Positions 1 to 9,319 of a DNA stretch of 64,000 bases are shown here, piece after piece. Position 1 is the first letter of the stretch, and each line of letters opens with the position of its first letter. Source of the stretch: a bacterium (GTDB lineage: Bacteria; Bacteroidota; Bacteroidia; NS11-12g; UBA9320); the NCBI GenBank assembly GCA_018223105.1, contig JAAEYY010000005.1, forward strand, positions 64,918-128,917, written 5' to 3'. Both the position numbers and the translations under genes were made by a program. A model generated the notes under the pieces. That model saw only the letters and a program-made list of their open reading frames with translations. It was not told where the DNA came from and ran no database searches.

Positions 1-282
1 CGGTGGCTCACATAGATAATTGAATGAAGATGGTAGGCCTGAAATAGAATGAACCACAACAGAATCTACGGTTGCGGTAATAGTATTTGGTCCAAATTTT
101 ACCGTAGTGTCTTTTAAAGCTAATATCTGGAAAACATGGCGGTACGAAGAACCTACATTGCCGGTATCGATATACTCAGGATAGATTCCGGGTTCGCTAA
201 TATTATTATCTGGCTGGCAGTTTTGCGCATTTACCGTAGAAATTGTCCCGAGGAGAATGCAAAATAGAATTGCTTTTTTCAT
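1..282 (-). CDS. Secreted protein, N-terminal part (runs off the window)
   Basis: The first 94 codons of a leftward gene that continues past the window edge. Translation starts with MKKAILFCILLG, a typical signal peptide ending near VNAQ. The mature part begins NCQPDNNISEPGIYPEYID, followed by a beta-rich stretch with conserved-looking Gly and Tyr. Openings like this are common in exported proteins of marine Flavobacteriales, some of which use the type IX secretion system, but the C-terminal sorting domain that would prove that is outside the window. It is divergent from the TonB receptor gene. Function not recognised. Confidence 0.7.
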   Translation of the reverse strand, partial: MKKAILFCILLGTISTVNAQNCQPDNNISEPGIYPEYIDTGNVGSSYRHVFQILALKDTTVKFGPNTITATVDSVVVHSISGLPSSFNYLCEPP

Positions 283-306
283 ATAGTTTGATGTAAACTT
301 GCTTGA

Positions 307-2604
307 TTGCTGAACGAAAATAAAACAAGACGCTATATTCTACAAATTGCTTGTCTGCTATTTGTGTCATTGGTTCATGCCCAGGAATTAAAGAAAGTTT
401 CGGGTGTGGTAAGCTCTGATGGTGAGGCGGTTATTAGTGCTCATATTATGGAGTACTCTAGCATGAAGCTTATTGCTATCACCGATATACAAGGTCGTTT
501 CTATTTGGAAACAGCAGATTCTGCCCTAATCGTTAGCGCCATTGGTTATGATTCCGCAGTTGTTTCTCTAAACTCAACTGTGCTAGAAATAGAATTAAAC
601 AAAATAACAGATCTGCTAGACCAAGTGGTAGTTAGCGAGAGCAGATCACAAAAGGCTCTGAAAGAATCAACAGTGAGCTTAGATCTTATTCAACCTAAAC
701 TTATTCAACTCACAGCACCTACAGATATTAGATACACTATGAGTCGCCTCAATGGAGTTCAGGTAGTTGATGGGCAGCCCAATATTAGGGCAGGAAGCGG
801 CTGGTCTTATGGTGCAGGATCAAGAGTGCAGGTTCTGGTAAATGGCCTTCCAATGTTGAGCGGTGATGCTTCTCAGCCTCAATGGGCCTTTATTCCAACC
901 GAAGGAGTTGAGCGAATTGAGGTTATTAAAGGAGCTGCCTCAGTTATCTACGGATCATCTGCTTTAAATGGAGTCATAAATGTTCACACCAGAACAAGCA
1001 CGGTTAAACCATATACCTTTCTCAGCTTTACAACAGGAGCGTATAGCAGACCTACAAGAAGTGGGCTTGATTATGGTCAGGGTACCCCAATAGTTGGAAA
1101 TGTTAGTGCTTTCCATGTGAGTAAAATAGGGGAGCTCGACTTCCATTTAGGCATGAATGTACTCTATGATCAAGGGTACAAGATGAATGATTACGAAAGA
1201 AGGGCTAGAGTGAATTTTGGTCTTCGTAAAGTGAACTCAGATAAACAGCGGATTTATGGGATAAATACAGCTGTAATGCGAGGTACTTCCGCAAGCTTTC
1301 TGCTTTGGGATAATTACGAACACGGCTATACTATTTTGGATAGCGGTTTAACAGAAACCCAAGGCTGGCGAGTAAGTATTGACCCTTATTGGAGTCAGCA
1401 AACAAACAACGGAAAGCACGAAATTAAAGGTCGTTATTTCAGAGTAGCAAATGATGTAGATAATGGAGATACAGCAAGAGATCAGAGCAATTTTTCAGAC
1501 TTGATGTATCTGGAGTACCAATTCACCCACAAATTTGAAAACAAACTAAAACTCATCACCGGAGCGGTTGGGCAGTATGCTCAAACTCAATCTCCTTTGT
1601 TTAGTGGAACCCAGGTTTCAAACAATGCAGCAGCTTATGTACAGCTTGAACGTAAGTGGGGTAAGTTGCTGACGAACGGAGGGATACGGTATGAGTATTT
1701 TAGGTTAAACCACCGCCAGGAAATGAAACCTGTAGTAAGAGCAGGCTTAAACTATGAATTAGCTAAAGCAACATTCCTAAGAGCTTCATACGGTCAAGGG
1801 TATAGGTTTCCTTCCATTGCAGAAGCCTATGTTTCAACTTCAGTTGGACCGGTAGAGTTATTTCCAAACCCTGATATCAAATCAGAGACCGGAGACAATA
1901 TAGAAATAGGAATCAAACAGGGTTTTAAGATCAAAGGAATTCAGGGAATGATAGATATTGCCGCATACCGGATGAACTTTCAGAATATGACGGAGTTTAC
2001 GTTTGCAGCGTGGAAACCCTTTAACCCCCCGGCAGATTTAGGCTTTGGATTTAAGTCGGTTAATATTCCTGAAACCCGAGTTCAGGGATTGGAATTGAGT
2101 ATAGTTTCCAGCGGCAAGATACAAGGTTTTGAAATTCAGGGTTTTGCAGGGTATAATTTAAATTCATTTATTAACCTTCAACCCGATTCTGTTGTTCTGG
2201 TTGATGCAAATGGATCAAGCAAGACGTATAGAGAACTGAGCTATAGTGAAGCTGGAAATGAACTAAAGTATAGACCAAGACACAGTTTTAAGGCTGATAT
2301 TATAGTTGAATACAAACGTTTTTACATTGGTGCCGGTGTTGCTGCCCAGACGGAGTTTGTAAATATCGATACGAATTTCACCTATTCTCTGATTGCATCC
2401 TTCGTCCCCGGCGTAGATAGTGCTATGAAAGACGGTATTTCCGCTTACACTATCTGGAACTTTAGAGCAGGCTATAAGTTCAATGATCATTTTCAACTTA
2501 ACTTCATTGTGGACAATGCATTCAACCACGAATTCATGATCCGCCCTGCCGACCTTGGTCCTCCCAGAAGGATTCGGTGTCAAATTAGCTACACTTTTAA
2601 ATAG
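307..2604 (+). CDS. TonB-dependent receptor
   Basis: A 765-residue outer-membrane transporter. A signal peptide ending near VHAQ is followed by a carboxypeptidase-regulatory-like domain (about residues 30-105) with the usual Bacteroidota GVV..GE.V..A pattern. The plug domain (about 115-230) contains VERIEVIKGAASVIYGSSA, a hallmark of TonB receptors. The rest is a long beta-barrel ending in an aromatic-rich ISYTFK strand. It should import a scarce nutrient such as a siderophore, cobalamin or metal complex with TonB-ExbBD energy. The substrate cannot be read from sequence. The start is a TTG just before the signal peptide; no ATG is available in that region. Confidence 0.9.
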   Translation: MLNENKTRRYILQIACLLFVSLVHAQELKKVSGVVSSDGEAVISAHIMEYSSMKLIAITDIQGRFYLETADSALIVSAIGYDSAVVSLNSTVLEIELNKITDLLDQVVVSESRSQKALKESTVSLDLIQPKLIQLTAPTDIRYTMSRLNGVQVVDGQPNIRAGSGWSYGAGSRVQVLVNGLPMLSGDASQPQWAFIPTEGVERIEVIKGAASVIYGSSALNGVINVHTRTSTVKPYTFLSFTTGAYSRPTRSGLDYGQGTPIVGNVSAFHVSKIGELDFHLGMNVLYDQGYKMNDYERRARVNFGLRKVNSDKQRIYGINTAVMRGTSASFLLWDNYEHGYTILDSGLTETQGWRVSIDPYWSQQTNNGKHEIKGRYFRVANDVDNGDTARDQSNFSDLMYLEYQFTHKFENKLKLITGAVGQYAQTQSPLFSGTQVSNNAAAYVQLERKWGKLLTNGGIRYEYFRLNHRQEMKPVVRAGLNYELAKATFLRASYGQGYRFPSIAEAYVSTSVGPVELFPNPDIKSETGDNIEIGIKQGFKIKGIQGMIDIAAYRMNFQNMTEFTFAAWKPFNPPADLGFGFKSVNIPETRVQGLELSIVSSGKIQGFEIQGFAGYNLNSFINLQPDSVVLVDANGSSKTYRELSYSEAGNELKYRPRHSFKADIIVEYKRFYIGAGVAAQTEFVNIDTNFTYSLIASFVPGVDSAMKDGISAYTIWNFRAGYKFNDHFQLNFIVDNAFNHEFMIRPADLGPPRRIRCQISYTFK

Positions 2605-2642
2605 CACTGTCGGTTTGTGCATAGCAGCAGTAGCCTGAATTC

Positions 2643-2650
2643 TACTTTTG
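2643..2650 (+). promoter_or_regulatory. Candidate -7 promoter element for the flippase gene
   Basis: TACTTTTG matches the Bacteroidota TAnnTTTG -7 consensus and lies 8 bases before the flippase start codon. A TTTG occurs upstream at 2614, but the 25-base spacer is longer than usual, so only the -7 box is convincing. The leader would be very short. Confidence 0.4.
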
Positions 2651-2657
2651 TTCCTTC

Positions 2658-4112
2658 ATGATCAAAAGACTTGCAGGTCAAACAGCTTTATATGGAATTC
2701 CCAGCATTGTGGGAAGGTTTATAAACTTCCTGCTTATATTTCTTTTCACGGGATATTTCAAACCTGAAGTATTTGCTGCTCATGTTGAGTTTTATGCTTA
2801 CGCCGGTTTCTTCCTTGTTGTTTTACCTCATGGTATGGAGACTGCCTTCTTTAATTTTCTAAGAAGAGATGAGCCATTAAAACAGGTCTTTACAACTTCA
2901 TTTTTCTCGGTGTTCCTCCTTGCATCTTTGTTTTTAGGCTGGACTATTTTCGCAAGTGATAGCATCGCCAACTTCATGAACTACCCGGATCATCCGGAGT
3001 ATGTTCAATGGTTTGGGTGGATATTATTTTTTGATGTAATCGCAATGATTCCATTTACATTATTGCGGCATCAACAAAGAGGTGCAAAATTCGCTTTAAT
3101 ACGAAGCTTGGGAATCTTTATAAACATCATTCTCAATGTATTGTATATCGTTTATTTCCCTCAATGGTTCGAAGGAAATGAAGGATGGTGGTTTAGGTCT
3201 GATGTAGGAATTGGTTATGTGTTTATTGCCAATCTGGTTTCATCACTTTTCATGTTTGCAGTATTGCTGCCCGATACAATTAAGAACATAGGAAAATTCA
3301 ATACTGAACTATGGAGAAAGATGATCATCTATGCTTCCCCGCTAATTTTAGTGAGCTTGGCCGGAATGGTGAATGAAACCTTCGACCGGGTCGCAATGGA
3401 TAAGTTGTTAACCTCTGATAATCCAAAGTACGACCTTGGAGTCTATGGGGCCTTTTACAAGCTTAGCATTATTATCACCATTTTTATTCAGGCATTCCGC
3501 TATGCTGCAGAGCCCTTCTTTTTTGAGCAAGCAAAAGGAGAAGATGCCAAATTGGTCTACGCAAAGGTTATGAACTACTTTGTAGCTGTTTGCTTATCCA
3601 TTGGTTTGCTGACCTTACTTTTTTTGGAATGGATTGCACCTTTTGCGATTCGTCAAGAGTCTTATTTTGATCATCCGGATGGTCTAAGGGTAGTAGCTCC
3701 TCTCATTTTGGCTAATATTTTCCTCGGCATCGTCTATAATTTAAGTATCTGGTACAAGGTTGCTGAAAAAACAAAGTTGGGGGCTGTCATTTCAATTTTG
3801 GCAGCTGTGTTTACCATAACATGCCTCTTCACCTTTGTTCCCAATTACGGTTTCATTGCTGCTGCTTACACAACGCTTGGATCTTATCTCTTGATGCTGA
3901 TATTGAGCTATGCTTTAAGTCGAAAATACTACCCGATCCCATACGACTTAAAAACGCTAGGTATACTGTTCGGAACGGCGATTGTCTTATACGGAATAAA
4001 CCAACAATTTTTAAATAATATGACAATAGGAATGATCATTTTCAAGATGTTCCTCTGGTTAGCTTTCACTTTGGTGGCTTATCAGGTGGTTATTCGCGGT
4101 AAAAAAACTTAG
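2658..4112 (+). CDS. Polysaccharide flippase (MOP/Wzx-like) membrane protein
   Basis: A 484-residue integral membrane protein with about 12-14 predicted hydrophobic segments and the loop pattern of the MOP/MATE-like oligosaccharide flippases. Residues 1-20 ([18 protein letters not shown]) are typical of the family start in Bacteroidota. It probably moves a lipid-linked saccharide across the inner membrane. It opens a run of co-directional genes (dUTPase, nucleotidyltransferase, TPR lipoprotein, DUF4292), an order found widely in the phylum. The link with a sugar nucleotidyltransferase two genes on fits surface glycan synthesis. The substrate is unknown. Confidence 0.85.
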   Translation: MIKRLAGQTALYGIPSIVGRFINFLLIFLFTGYFKPEVFAAHVEFYAYAGFFLVVLPHGMETAFFNFLRRDEPLKQVFTTSFFSVFLLASLFLGWTIFASDSIANFMNYPDHPEYVQWFGWILFFDVIAMIPFTLLRHQQRGAKFALIRSLGIFINIILNVLYIVYFPQWFEGNEGWWFRSDVGIGYVFIANLVSSLFMFAVLLPDTIKNIGKFNTELWRKMIIYASPLILVSLAGMVNETFDRVAMDKLLTSDNPKYDLGVYGAFYKLSIIITIFIQAFRYAAEPFFFEQAKGEDAKLVYAKVMNYFVAVCLSIGLLTLLFLEWIAPFAIRQESYFDHPDGLRVVAPLILANIFLGIVYNLSIWYKVAEKTKLGAVISILAAVFTITCLFTFVPNYGFIAAAYTTLGSYLLMLILSYALSRKYYPIPYDLKTLGILFGTAIVLYGINQQFLNNMTIGMIIFKMFLWLAFTLVAYQVVIRGKKT

Positions 4113-4117
4113 ATTTG
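4110..4117 (+). promoter_or_regulatory. Candidate -7 promoter element for dut
   Basis: TAGATTTG matches TAnnTTTG and overlaps the end of the flippase gene, 14 bases before the dut ATG. No clear -33 TTTG is seen at the expected distance. Confidence 0.35.
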
Positions 4118-4131
4118 CCCGAGTTTTCTCA

Positions 4132-4569
4132 ATGGAGCGAGTTCGGATTATAAATAAGTCGAAAAACCCTTTACCGGAATATAAAACGGAGTTAGCAGCA
4201 GGTCTAGACCTGATGGCTGACTTATCGGAAGAAGTTCAAATTAAACCCGGGGAAAGAGTACTTATTGATACCGGAATTCATATTGCGCTACCGAAAGGTT
4301 TTGAAGCTCAAATTCGCCCTCGTAGTGGACTCGCACTTAAATTTGGTGTCACTGTCCTGAATAGTCCCGGAACGATTGACGCGGACTATAGAGGTGAGGT
4401 TAAAGTGCTTTTAATCAATCACTCAGGAGAAATATTTAAAGTAAATAATGGCGATAGAATAGCGCAAATGATCATCGCTAAATACGAAAAGATTCAATGG
4501 GAGCAGAGTGAAACACTCGACGCTACTGAAAGAGGATCAGGAGGATATGGACATACAGGAACAAACTAA
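4132..4569 (+). CDS. dut: dUTP diphosphatase
   Basis: A 145-residue trimeric dUTPase that hydrolyses dUTP to dUMP and pyrophosphate, keeping uracil out of DNA and feeding dTMP synthesis. All five family motifs are present in order: AGLDLMA (motif 1), RPRSGLA (2), [11 protein letters not shown] with the catalytic Asp (3), GDRIAQMII (4) and [10 protein letters not shown], the flexible C-terminal lid (5). Length is normal for bacterial Dut. It lies 19 bases after the flippase gene and 17 before the nucleotidyltransferase gene, so it is probably co-transcribed. Confidence 0.97.
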   Translation: MERVRIINKSKNPLPEYKTELAAGLDLMADLSEEVQIKPGERVLIDTGIHIALPKGFEAQIRPRSGLALKFGVTVLNSPGTIDADYRGEVKVLLINHSGEIFKVNNGDRIAQMIIAKYEKIQWEQSETLDATERGSGGYGHTGTN

Positions 4570-4586
4570 AAAATAGAACTAGATTT

Positions 4587-5597
4587 ATGAACATTATTAT
4601 TCCAATGGCAGGTATGGGTAAGCGAATGAGACCGCACACTCTAACAACACCTAAGCCATTGCTACCAATCGCAGGAAAACCAATTGTACAGAGGCTGGTA
4701 CAAAGCATTGCAAAAGTGGTGGAGCAAGAAATTGATGAAATTGCTTTTGTAATCGGACCAAATTTTGGTCCCGAAGTTGAATCTCAATTGAAGCAAATTG
4801 CTGCAGATTTAGGGGCAAACGGAACAATAAATTATCAGGAAGAAGCTTTGGGAACAGCTCACGCGGTTTATTCGGCAGCTCAAGCCCTAAGGGGAGATGT
4901 TATTGTGGCTTTCGCCGATACCCTTTTTAGAGCTGATTTCAAATTGGACACAAGCGCAGACGGGACAGTTTGGGTGCAAGAAGTTGAAGATCCAAGAGCC
5001 TTTGGTGTAGTGAAGTTGAACGAGGAAGGATATATCACAGAGTTTGTAGAGAAACCGGAGAATCCTGAATCAAATTTGGCAATTATCGGAATCTACTATT
5101 TTAAAGATGGAGACCGACTTAAATCTGAAATCGAATATTTACTGGATAATAACATAAAAGAAAAAGGTGAATTTCAACTAACCAATGCGCTGGATAATAT
5201 GAAAGAGCAAGGTTTGAAATTCGCACCGGGTAAAGTTGTAGAATGGTGGGATTGTGGTAATAAGAATGCAACAGTTTATACCAATCAGCGTGTTCTGGCA
5301 AATGCCAACGGGGAACCTTTGGTGGCTTCCGACTTGAGTCTAGAAAATTCAGAGATCATAGAGCCTTGCTTTATAGGGAAAAATGTTAAGCTGAAAAATG
5401 CGAAGATTGGTCCATTTGTTTCAATAGGCGATAATACCGTAATTGAAGACAGCGTTATTGAAAACACCATCATTCAAAATAATGCATGGGTTGCCAATGC
5501 AAAACTTGTAAATTCGATGATTGGCAACTTTGTTGAATTTGATGGAAATGCCAACCAGTTAAGTTTAAGTGATTATTCCACACAAAAATCAGAGTAA
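4587..5597 (+). CDS. Sugar-1-phosphate nucleotidyltransferase
   Basis: A 336-residue NDP-sugar synthase. The N-terminal Rossmann-like domain starts with MNIIIPMAGMGKRMRPHT and KPLLPIAGKP, the nucleotide-binding signature of the glucose-1-phosphate thymidylyl/uridylyltransferase family. The sugar-binding part carries EALGTAHAV, VEKPENP and WWDCGN. From about residue 255 there is a hexapeptide left-handed beta-helix (IGKNVKLKNAKIGPFVSIGD), as in RmlA/GlmU-like enzymes. It makes an activated sugar for glycan assembly, which suits the flippase two genes upstream. The exact sugar cannot be assigned. The next gene overlaps its 3' end. Confidence 0.9.
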   Translation: MNIIIPMAGMGKRMRPHTLTTPKPLLPIAGKPIVQRLVQSIAKVVEQEIDEIAFVIGPNFGPEVESQLKQIAADLGANGTINYQEEALGTAHAVYSAAQALRGDVIVAFADTLFRADFKLDTSADGTVWVQEVEDPRAFGVVKLNEEGYITEFVEKPENPESNLAIIGIYYFKDGDRLKSEIEYLLDNNIKEKGEFQLTNALDNMKEQGLKFAPGKVVEWWDCGNKNATVYTNQRVLANANGEPLVASDLSLENSEIIEPCFIGKNVKLKNAKIGPFVSIGDNTVIEDSVIENTIIQNNAWVANAKLVNSMIGNFVEFDGNANQLSLSDYSTQKSE

Positions 5598-7293
5598 TGG
5601 AATATCAGCGCTGTGGAGCCTGGTGTTTATACTGCTTTTAGGAGCTTGTGGGAGCGCCAAATCTACCGGCGAAATATCGTATACTAAGGAACAAAAATTC
5701 GATAAGGCTTTTTTCGAAGCCCTGCATTACAAGGTTAAAGGCGACGATGAGAATGCCTTAAAGTACTTTGAACAAGCATTAAAAATCAATCCCAACAGCG
5801 ATGCTGTGTATTTTGAAATTTCAAAGATTTCGAGAAAAAAAGGGGAGTATGCTGAAGCTATAGAGCAGGCCAATAAAGCCATTAGCTTAAGATCTGAATA
5901 CAACCATTGGTACAAACTTCATCTTGCCGAACTATACAATGTCTTAGGGCGGTATAAGGAAAGCGCTGCAGTATACAAATCAATGTATAGAGCAGAGCAA
6001 GATGATGAGCAGCTGTACATTGAAGCTGCCAATCAGCTTGTTTTGGCTAAAGAGTATCAGGAAGCTTTATCTGTATTGGATGAGCTGGATGAAAATCTCG
6101 GAATTAGTCAAAATTCAGCTTGGGGCAGAAGATATATCTACCTCACTTTAGATGATAAAGACAATGCAATTAAAGCTATTGAGGATCTGGTAAAAGCATA
6201 TCCCGAAGAAGCGAGGTATAAAGTCTTCTTAGCCGAAACTCATGTCAATTTTAAAGAGTATCAAGAAGCTATCGACATTCTCGAATCGATCAAAGCAAAG
6301 GGTGAAGAGAAGGGTCAGGCTTGGTTACTTCTTGCAGAACTATATCAGAGAATTAATAATTGGGATAAGGCCTTTAATAGTATGAAAGAAGCTTTTTCTT
6401 ATTCTGAAATTGAATTAGAACAAAAGTTTCAAACCTTTAGTCCTTATTTCTTAAAAATCAAGACTTCCGATACTGCGAGAGCGCAGGCTTTGATTTTGTC
6501 TGATATCATCCTGGAAGCTCATCCGGGAGAAGACAGACCTCTTGTACTTAAGTCTGATATTTACAAAATTCTGGATAGTCTGGAAACGGCTAGGAACTAC
6601 TTACTGGAGGCCATTGAGATTAATAGTTCAGACTATAGAACCTGGAACAAACTTCTAGAGCTTGATACCCGTATAAAGAATCCGGATTACCAGATACAAG
6701 ACGCTCAGAATGCGATTGAATTATTTCCGACCGTACCTTCACTATATCTCACTAAAGCCTATGGACACTTCGATAAGCAGGATTATGAGGGCGCTCTAGA
6801 TGCAGTGGAAAGTGGGCTTGAAATTGCAATAGAAGAATTTGATCAAGTGGATTTGTTTGCTTGTAAAGCATCAGTTTTAGATGCAATGGGGGATCACGAA
6901 CTTTCCGATCTGGCTTTTGATAAGGCTTTAAGTATTAAGCCGAATGACATTCTAATTATGAATAATTACGCTTATGCATTGGCGGAGCGCGGTGAGCGCC
7001 TCGAGTTTGCAGATAGCTTAATTAATATCGCATTAAGTGCTCAAGCTTCCAACCCATATTACTTGGACACAAAAGCATGGATTTTATTTAAGCAAGGCAA
7101 ATACGAAGAAGCGAAAAGATTGTTAGAGCGAGCTATTATCTTAGATTCAAAATCTCCCGAATACTTTGAACATCTGGCAGAAATTGCAATTGCTGAAGGA
7201 GATAATGATGCCGCAAAGTCCCATTATAAAACATCAGTAGAATTGGGTGGAGACAATAGGGAACTCGGAGAAAAAATTAAATCACTAAATTGA
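5569..7293 (+). CDS. Tetratricopeptide-repeat lipoprotein
   Basis: A 574-residue TPR protein. The likely GTG start lies inside the upstream gene (29-base overlap) and gives a lipoprotein signal: a hydrophobic stretch then LLGACGS, a lipobox with Cys at about residue 27. The body has around ten TPR units, for example A.KYFEQALKINPNSDAVYF near the N terminus and a C-terminal set around residues 450-560. It is probably an outer-membrane or periplasmic scaffold. In Bacteroidota this gene usually stands between the nucleotidyltransferase and DUF4292 genes, as here. Partners are unknown. Confidence 0.88.
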   Translation: MIIPHKNQSNGISALWSLVFILLLGACGSAKSTGEISYTKEQKFDKAFFEALHYKVKGDDENALKYFEQALKINPNSDAVYFEISKISRKKGEYAEAIEQANKAISLRSEYNHWYKLHLAELYNVLGRYKESAAVYKSMYRAEQDDEQLYIEAANQLVLAKEYQEALSVLDELDENLGISQNSAWGRRYIYLTLDDKDNAIKAIEDLVKAYPEEARYKVFLAETHVNFKEYQEAIDILESIKAKGEEKGQAWLLLAELYQRINNWDKAFNSMKEAFSYSEIELEQKFQTFSPYFLKIKTSDTARAQALILSDIILEAHPGEDRPLVLKSDIYKILDSLETARNYLLEAIEINSSDYRTWNKLLELDTRIKNPDYQIQDAQNAIELFPTVPSLYLTKAYGHFDKQDYEGALDAVESGLEIAIEEFDQVDLFACKASVLDAMGDHELSDLAFDKALSIKPNDILIMNNYAYALAERGERLEFADSLINIALSAQASNPYYLDTKAWILFKQGKYEEAKRLLERAIILDSKSPEYFEHLAEIAIAEGDNDAAKSHYKTSVELGGDNRELGEKIKSLN

Positions 7294-8024
7294 AAAATAC
7301 GATTTGGCTTCTAATTGTGATGATGACCTTTGCTGCCTGCAAGGGAAGGAAGCAGACTGCTAACCGCAATATTGATCAGGCATTTAAAAATGCCTTTTTC
7401 GAAAATGAAACGACCTATAATCATGTGAGTCTTAAAGGGAAACTTAATGTAAGCAGTAAAGATTTCTCACAGTCCGCTAGTATCAATGTGAGAATGATTA
7501 AAGACTCTGTTCTTTGGATGAGTTTGGGTATGTTAGGGTTTGAAGGAGCTAGAGTTTTGATAACTAAGGATAGCTTTAAAATGATTGATCGTATCAATTC
7601 CAGATATATTGCACGGTCTAGTTCATATATCAGATCATTGATTGGTTTTGATGTCCAACTCATTGAGATACAAAATTTAATGATGGGTAATGCTGTATTT
7701 GACTCAAGTAAATATGAGATCAAATCCAATGATAGCCTGTCTTGGCTTCAGGGAAATAAAGACGAGATTGTGAATCAACTCACTGTGAGTGAAGAATTTC
7801 ATACTATTCAATCGGTATTAATTTCAATGGTACGTTCTCAGAAAGCAGTGATTGACTATAAAGATTATGCTGATTTAGGTGGACTTATAATGCCAAAAAC
7901 AGTAGATGCAGCGTTCATCTCAGGCATCGAAAAATCTACCGGAGAAATCAGCTATACTTCCGCTGACACGTCAAAAATCAGTGGTTTTCCATTTAATGTA
8001 CCGGATAGTTTTAAAAAGAATTAA
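7290..8024 (+). CDS. DUF4292 lipoprotein
   Basis: A 244-residue lipoprotein (MMTFAACKGRK, lipobox Cys near residue 17). The TTG start overlaps the TGA stop of the TPR gene in a TTGA tetranucleotide, which indicates translational coupling. The mature part resembles the DUF4292 family: an N-terminal beta-half with SLKGKLNVSSKDFSQSASINV and VLWMSLGMLGFEGARVLIT, a LolA/LolB-like fold pattern. Together with its position after the TPR lipoprotein this supports a periplasmic role in envelope lipid or lipoprotein handling, but that role is inferred. Confidence 0.82.
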   Translation: MKNTIWLLIVMMTFAACKGRKQTANRNIDQAFKNAFFENETTYNHVSLKGKLNVSSKDFSQSASINVRMIKDSVLWMSLGMLGFEGARVLITKDSFKMIDRINSRYIARSSSYIRSLIGFDVQLIEIQNLMMGNAVFDSSKYEIKSNDSLSWLQGNKDEIVNQLTVSEEFHTIQSVLISMVRSQKAVIDYKDYADLGGLIMPKTVDAAFISGIEKSTGEISYTSADTSKISGFPFNVPDSFKKN

Positions 8025-8867
8025 ATGAAAATAGGAGTAATAGGAGCAGGAGTAATGGGGAGTGGAATAGCACAAGTTTCGGCTTTGGCCGGGTATGATA
8101 CGGTGTTATTTGATATTTCTTCAGAAGCTCTCGAGACAGCTCAAAATCGTATTAAAAAGAATATTTCGAAGGGAGTAGAACTTGGTAAGGTAACAGAAGA
8201 TGCTGCGAGTAGTGCTCATAATCGCCTGAAATACACCTCAAAGCTTTCAGAAGTTAAGGTAGATCTTGTAATTGAAGCAATAGTTGAGAAAATAGAGGTT
8301 AAATTAAAGGTATTTAATGATTTAGCTGAGGTTAACGGAGCTTCAACTACATATGCATCTAACACTTCTTCTATTCCATTGACCAAGATTGCGGCTGGAT
8401 TCAAGTTTCCGGAAAGAGTAGTGGGTATACACTTTTTCAATCCGGCACATATAATGAAGCTTGTTGAAGTGATTCGTGCAGAACAAAGCAGTGATGAAGT
8501 GGTTGAAATTGCGATGGAATATGTAAAATCCGTTGGCAAGAAATCAATTTTGGCAAAAGATGCACCCGGTTTTATTGTGAATAGAGTAGCGCGACATTTC
8601 TATGTTGAGAGTCTCAAGATACTTGAAGAAGATGTTGCTGATCACGAGCAAATTGATACATTGATTGAAAGTCTCGGGTTTAAAATGGGGCCTTTTAGAT
8701 TGATGGACCTGATAGGAGTTGAAACTAACTTGTCTGTGACAGAGTCTATGTATGAGCTGTTTAACTTTGATCAAAAATTCAGACCCAATAGAATACAACA
8801 AAAGAAGGCTCAAGCGGGTTACTATGGTAGAAAGTCCGGAAAAGGATTTTATACCTACGATTCATGA
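8025..8867 (+). CDS. 3-hydroxyacyl-CoA (3-hydroxybutyryl-CoA) dehydrogenase
   Basis: A 280-residue NAD-dependent dehydrogenase that interconverts 3-hydroxyacyl-CoA and 3-oxoacyl-CoA. The N-terminal Rossmann motif is GVIGAGVMGSGIAQ, the central signature is GIHFFNPAHIMKLVEVI, and the helical C-terminal domain has the KDAPGFIVNRV and MGPFRLMDLIG patterns. The length matches single-domain 3-hydroxybutyryl-CoA dehydrogenases rather than the FadB/FadJ fusions. It starts directly after the DUF4292 stop codon. The likely role is fatty-acid or butanoate metabolism; chain-length preference cannot be read from the sequence. Confidence 0.92.
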   Translation: MKIGVIGAGVMGSGIAQVSALAGYDTVLFDISSEALETAQNRIKKNISKGVELGKVTEDAASSAHNRLKYTSKLSEVKVDLVIEAIVEKIEVKLKVFNDLAEVNGASTTYASNTSSIPLTKIAAGFKFPERVVGIHFFNPAHIMKLVEVIRAEQSSDEVVEIAMEYVKSVGKKSILAKDAPGFIVNRVARHFYVESLKILEEDVADHEQIDTLIESLGFKMGPFRLMDLIGVETNLSVTESMYELFNFDQKFRPNRIQQKKAQAGYYGRKSGKGFYTYDS

Positions 8868-9319
8868 AAAAACTCATTCTCATACTACTGTTTTCGGGGT
8901 TCTTTGCAAGCTCTTGTGATACAGATAATCCCTATACCGGGGAGTGTTTTATACCGGAAGTGTCTGTAAATGCAGTGGTAAACCTTTCTTTACCGGAGTA
9001 TTTTAAACTTCAAAATATTGGAGAATTTGTCTTCCTGGAAGGGGGTAATAGAGGGATCTTCTTAATACACAATTACGACGATCGTTATTATGCACTAGAG
9101 AGAACCTGCCCATATCAATCAGATGAAGAATGTGCTAAAATTCAGGTAGATAGTACAAGCTTGTTCCTCAAGTGCGGCACACTTGCAGATACCGGTTTTG
9201 TTGAGTGTTGTGCTAGTAAATATCAATTTGACGGAACTGTTTTTGAAGGACCATCAAGATGCAATCTGAAGTTCTATCAAATATCTACACAAGGAAGTAA
9301 CCTCTATATAAGCAATTAA
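8864..9319 (+). CDS. Rieske-fold-like lipoprotein lacking the histidine ligands
   Basis: A 151-residue lipoprotein (FFASSCDTDNP, lipobox) whose ATG overlaps the previous stop codon (ATGA). The C-terminal half follows the Rieske layout: a first loop with RTCPYQSDEEC, then LKCG, then a second loop VECCASKYQFDGTVFEGPS and a final strand ending in LYISN. In true Rieske proteins the two loops supply Cys-x-His and Cys-x2-His. Here Tyr and Ala/Ser stand at the histidine positions, so a 2Fe-2S cluster of the normal kind is unlikely. Extra cysteines suggest disulfides. The gene converges on metG with overlapping stop codons. Confidence 0.7.
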   Translation: MKKLILILLFSGFFASSCDTDNPYTGECFIPEVSVNAVVNLSLPEYFKLQNIGEFVFLEGGNRGIFLIHNYDDRYYALERTCPYQSDEECAKIQVDSTSLFLKCGTLADTGFVECCASKYQFDGTVFEGPSRCNLKFYQISTQGSNLYISN

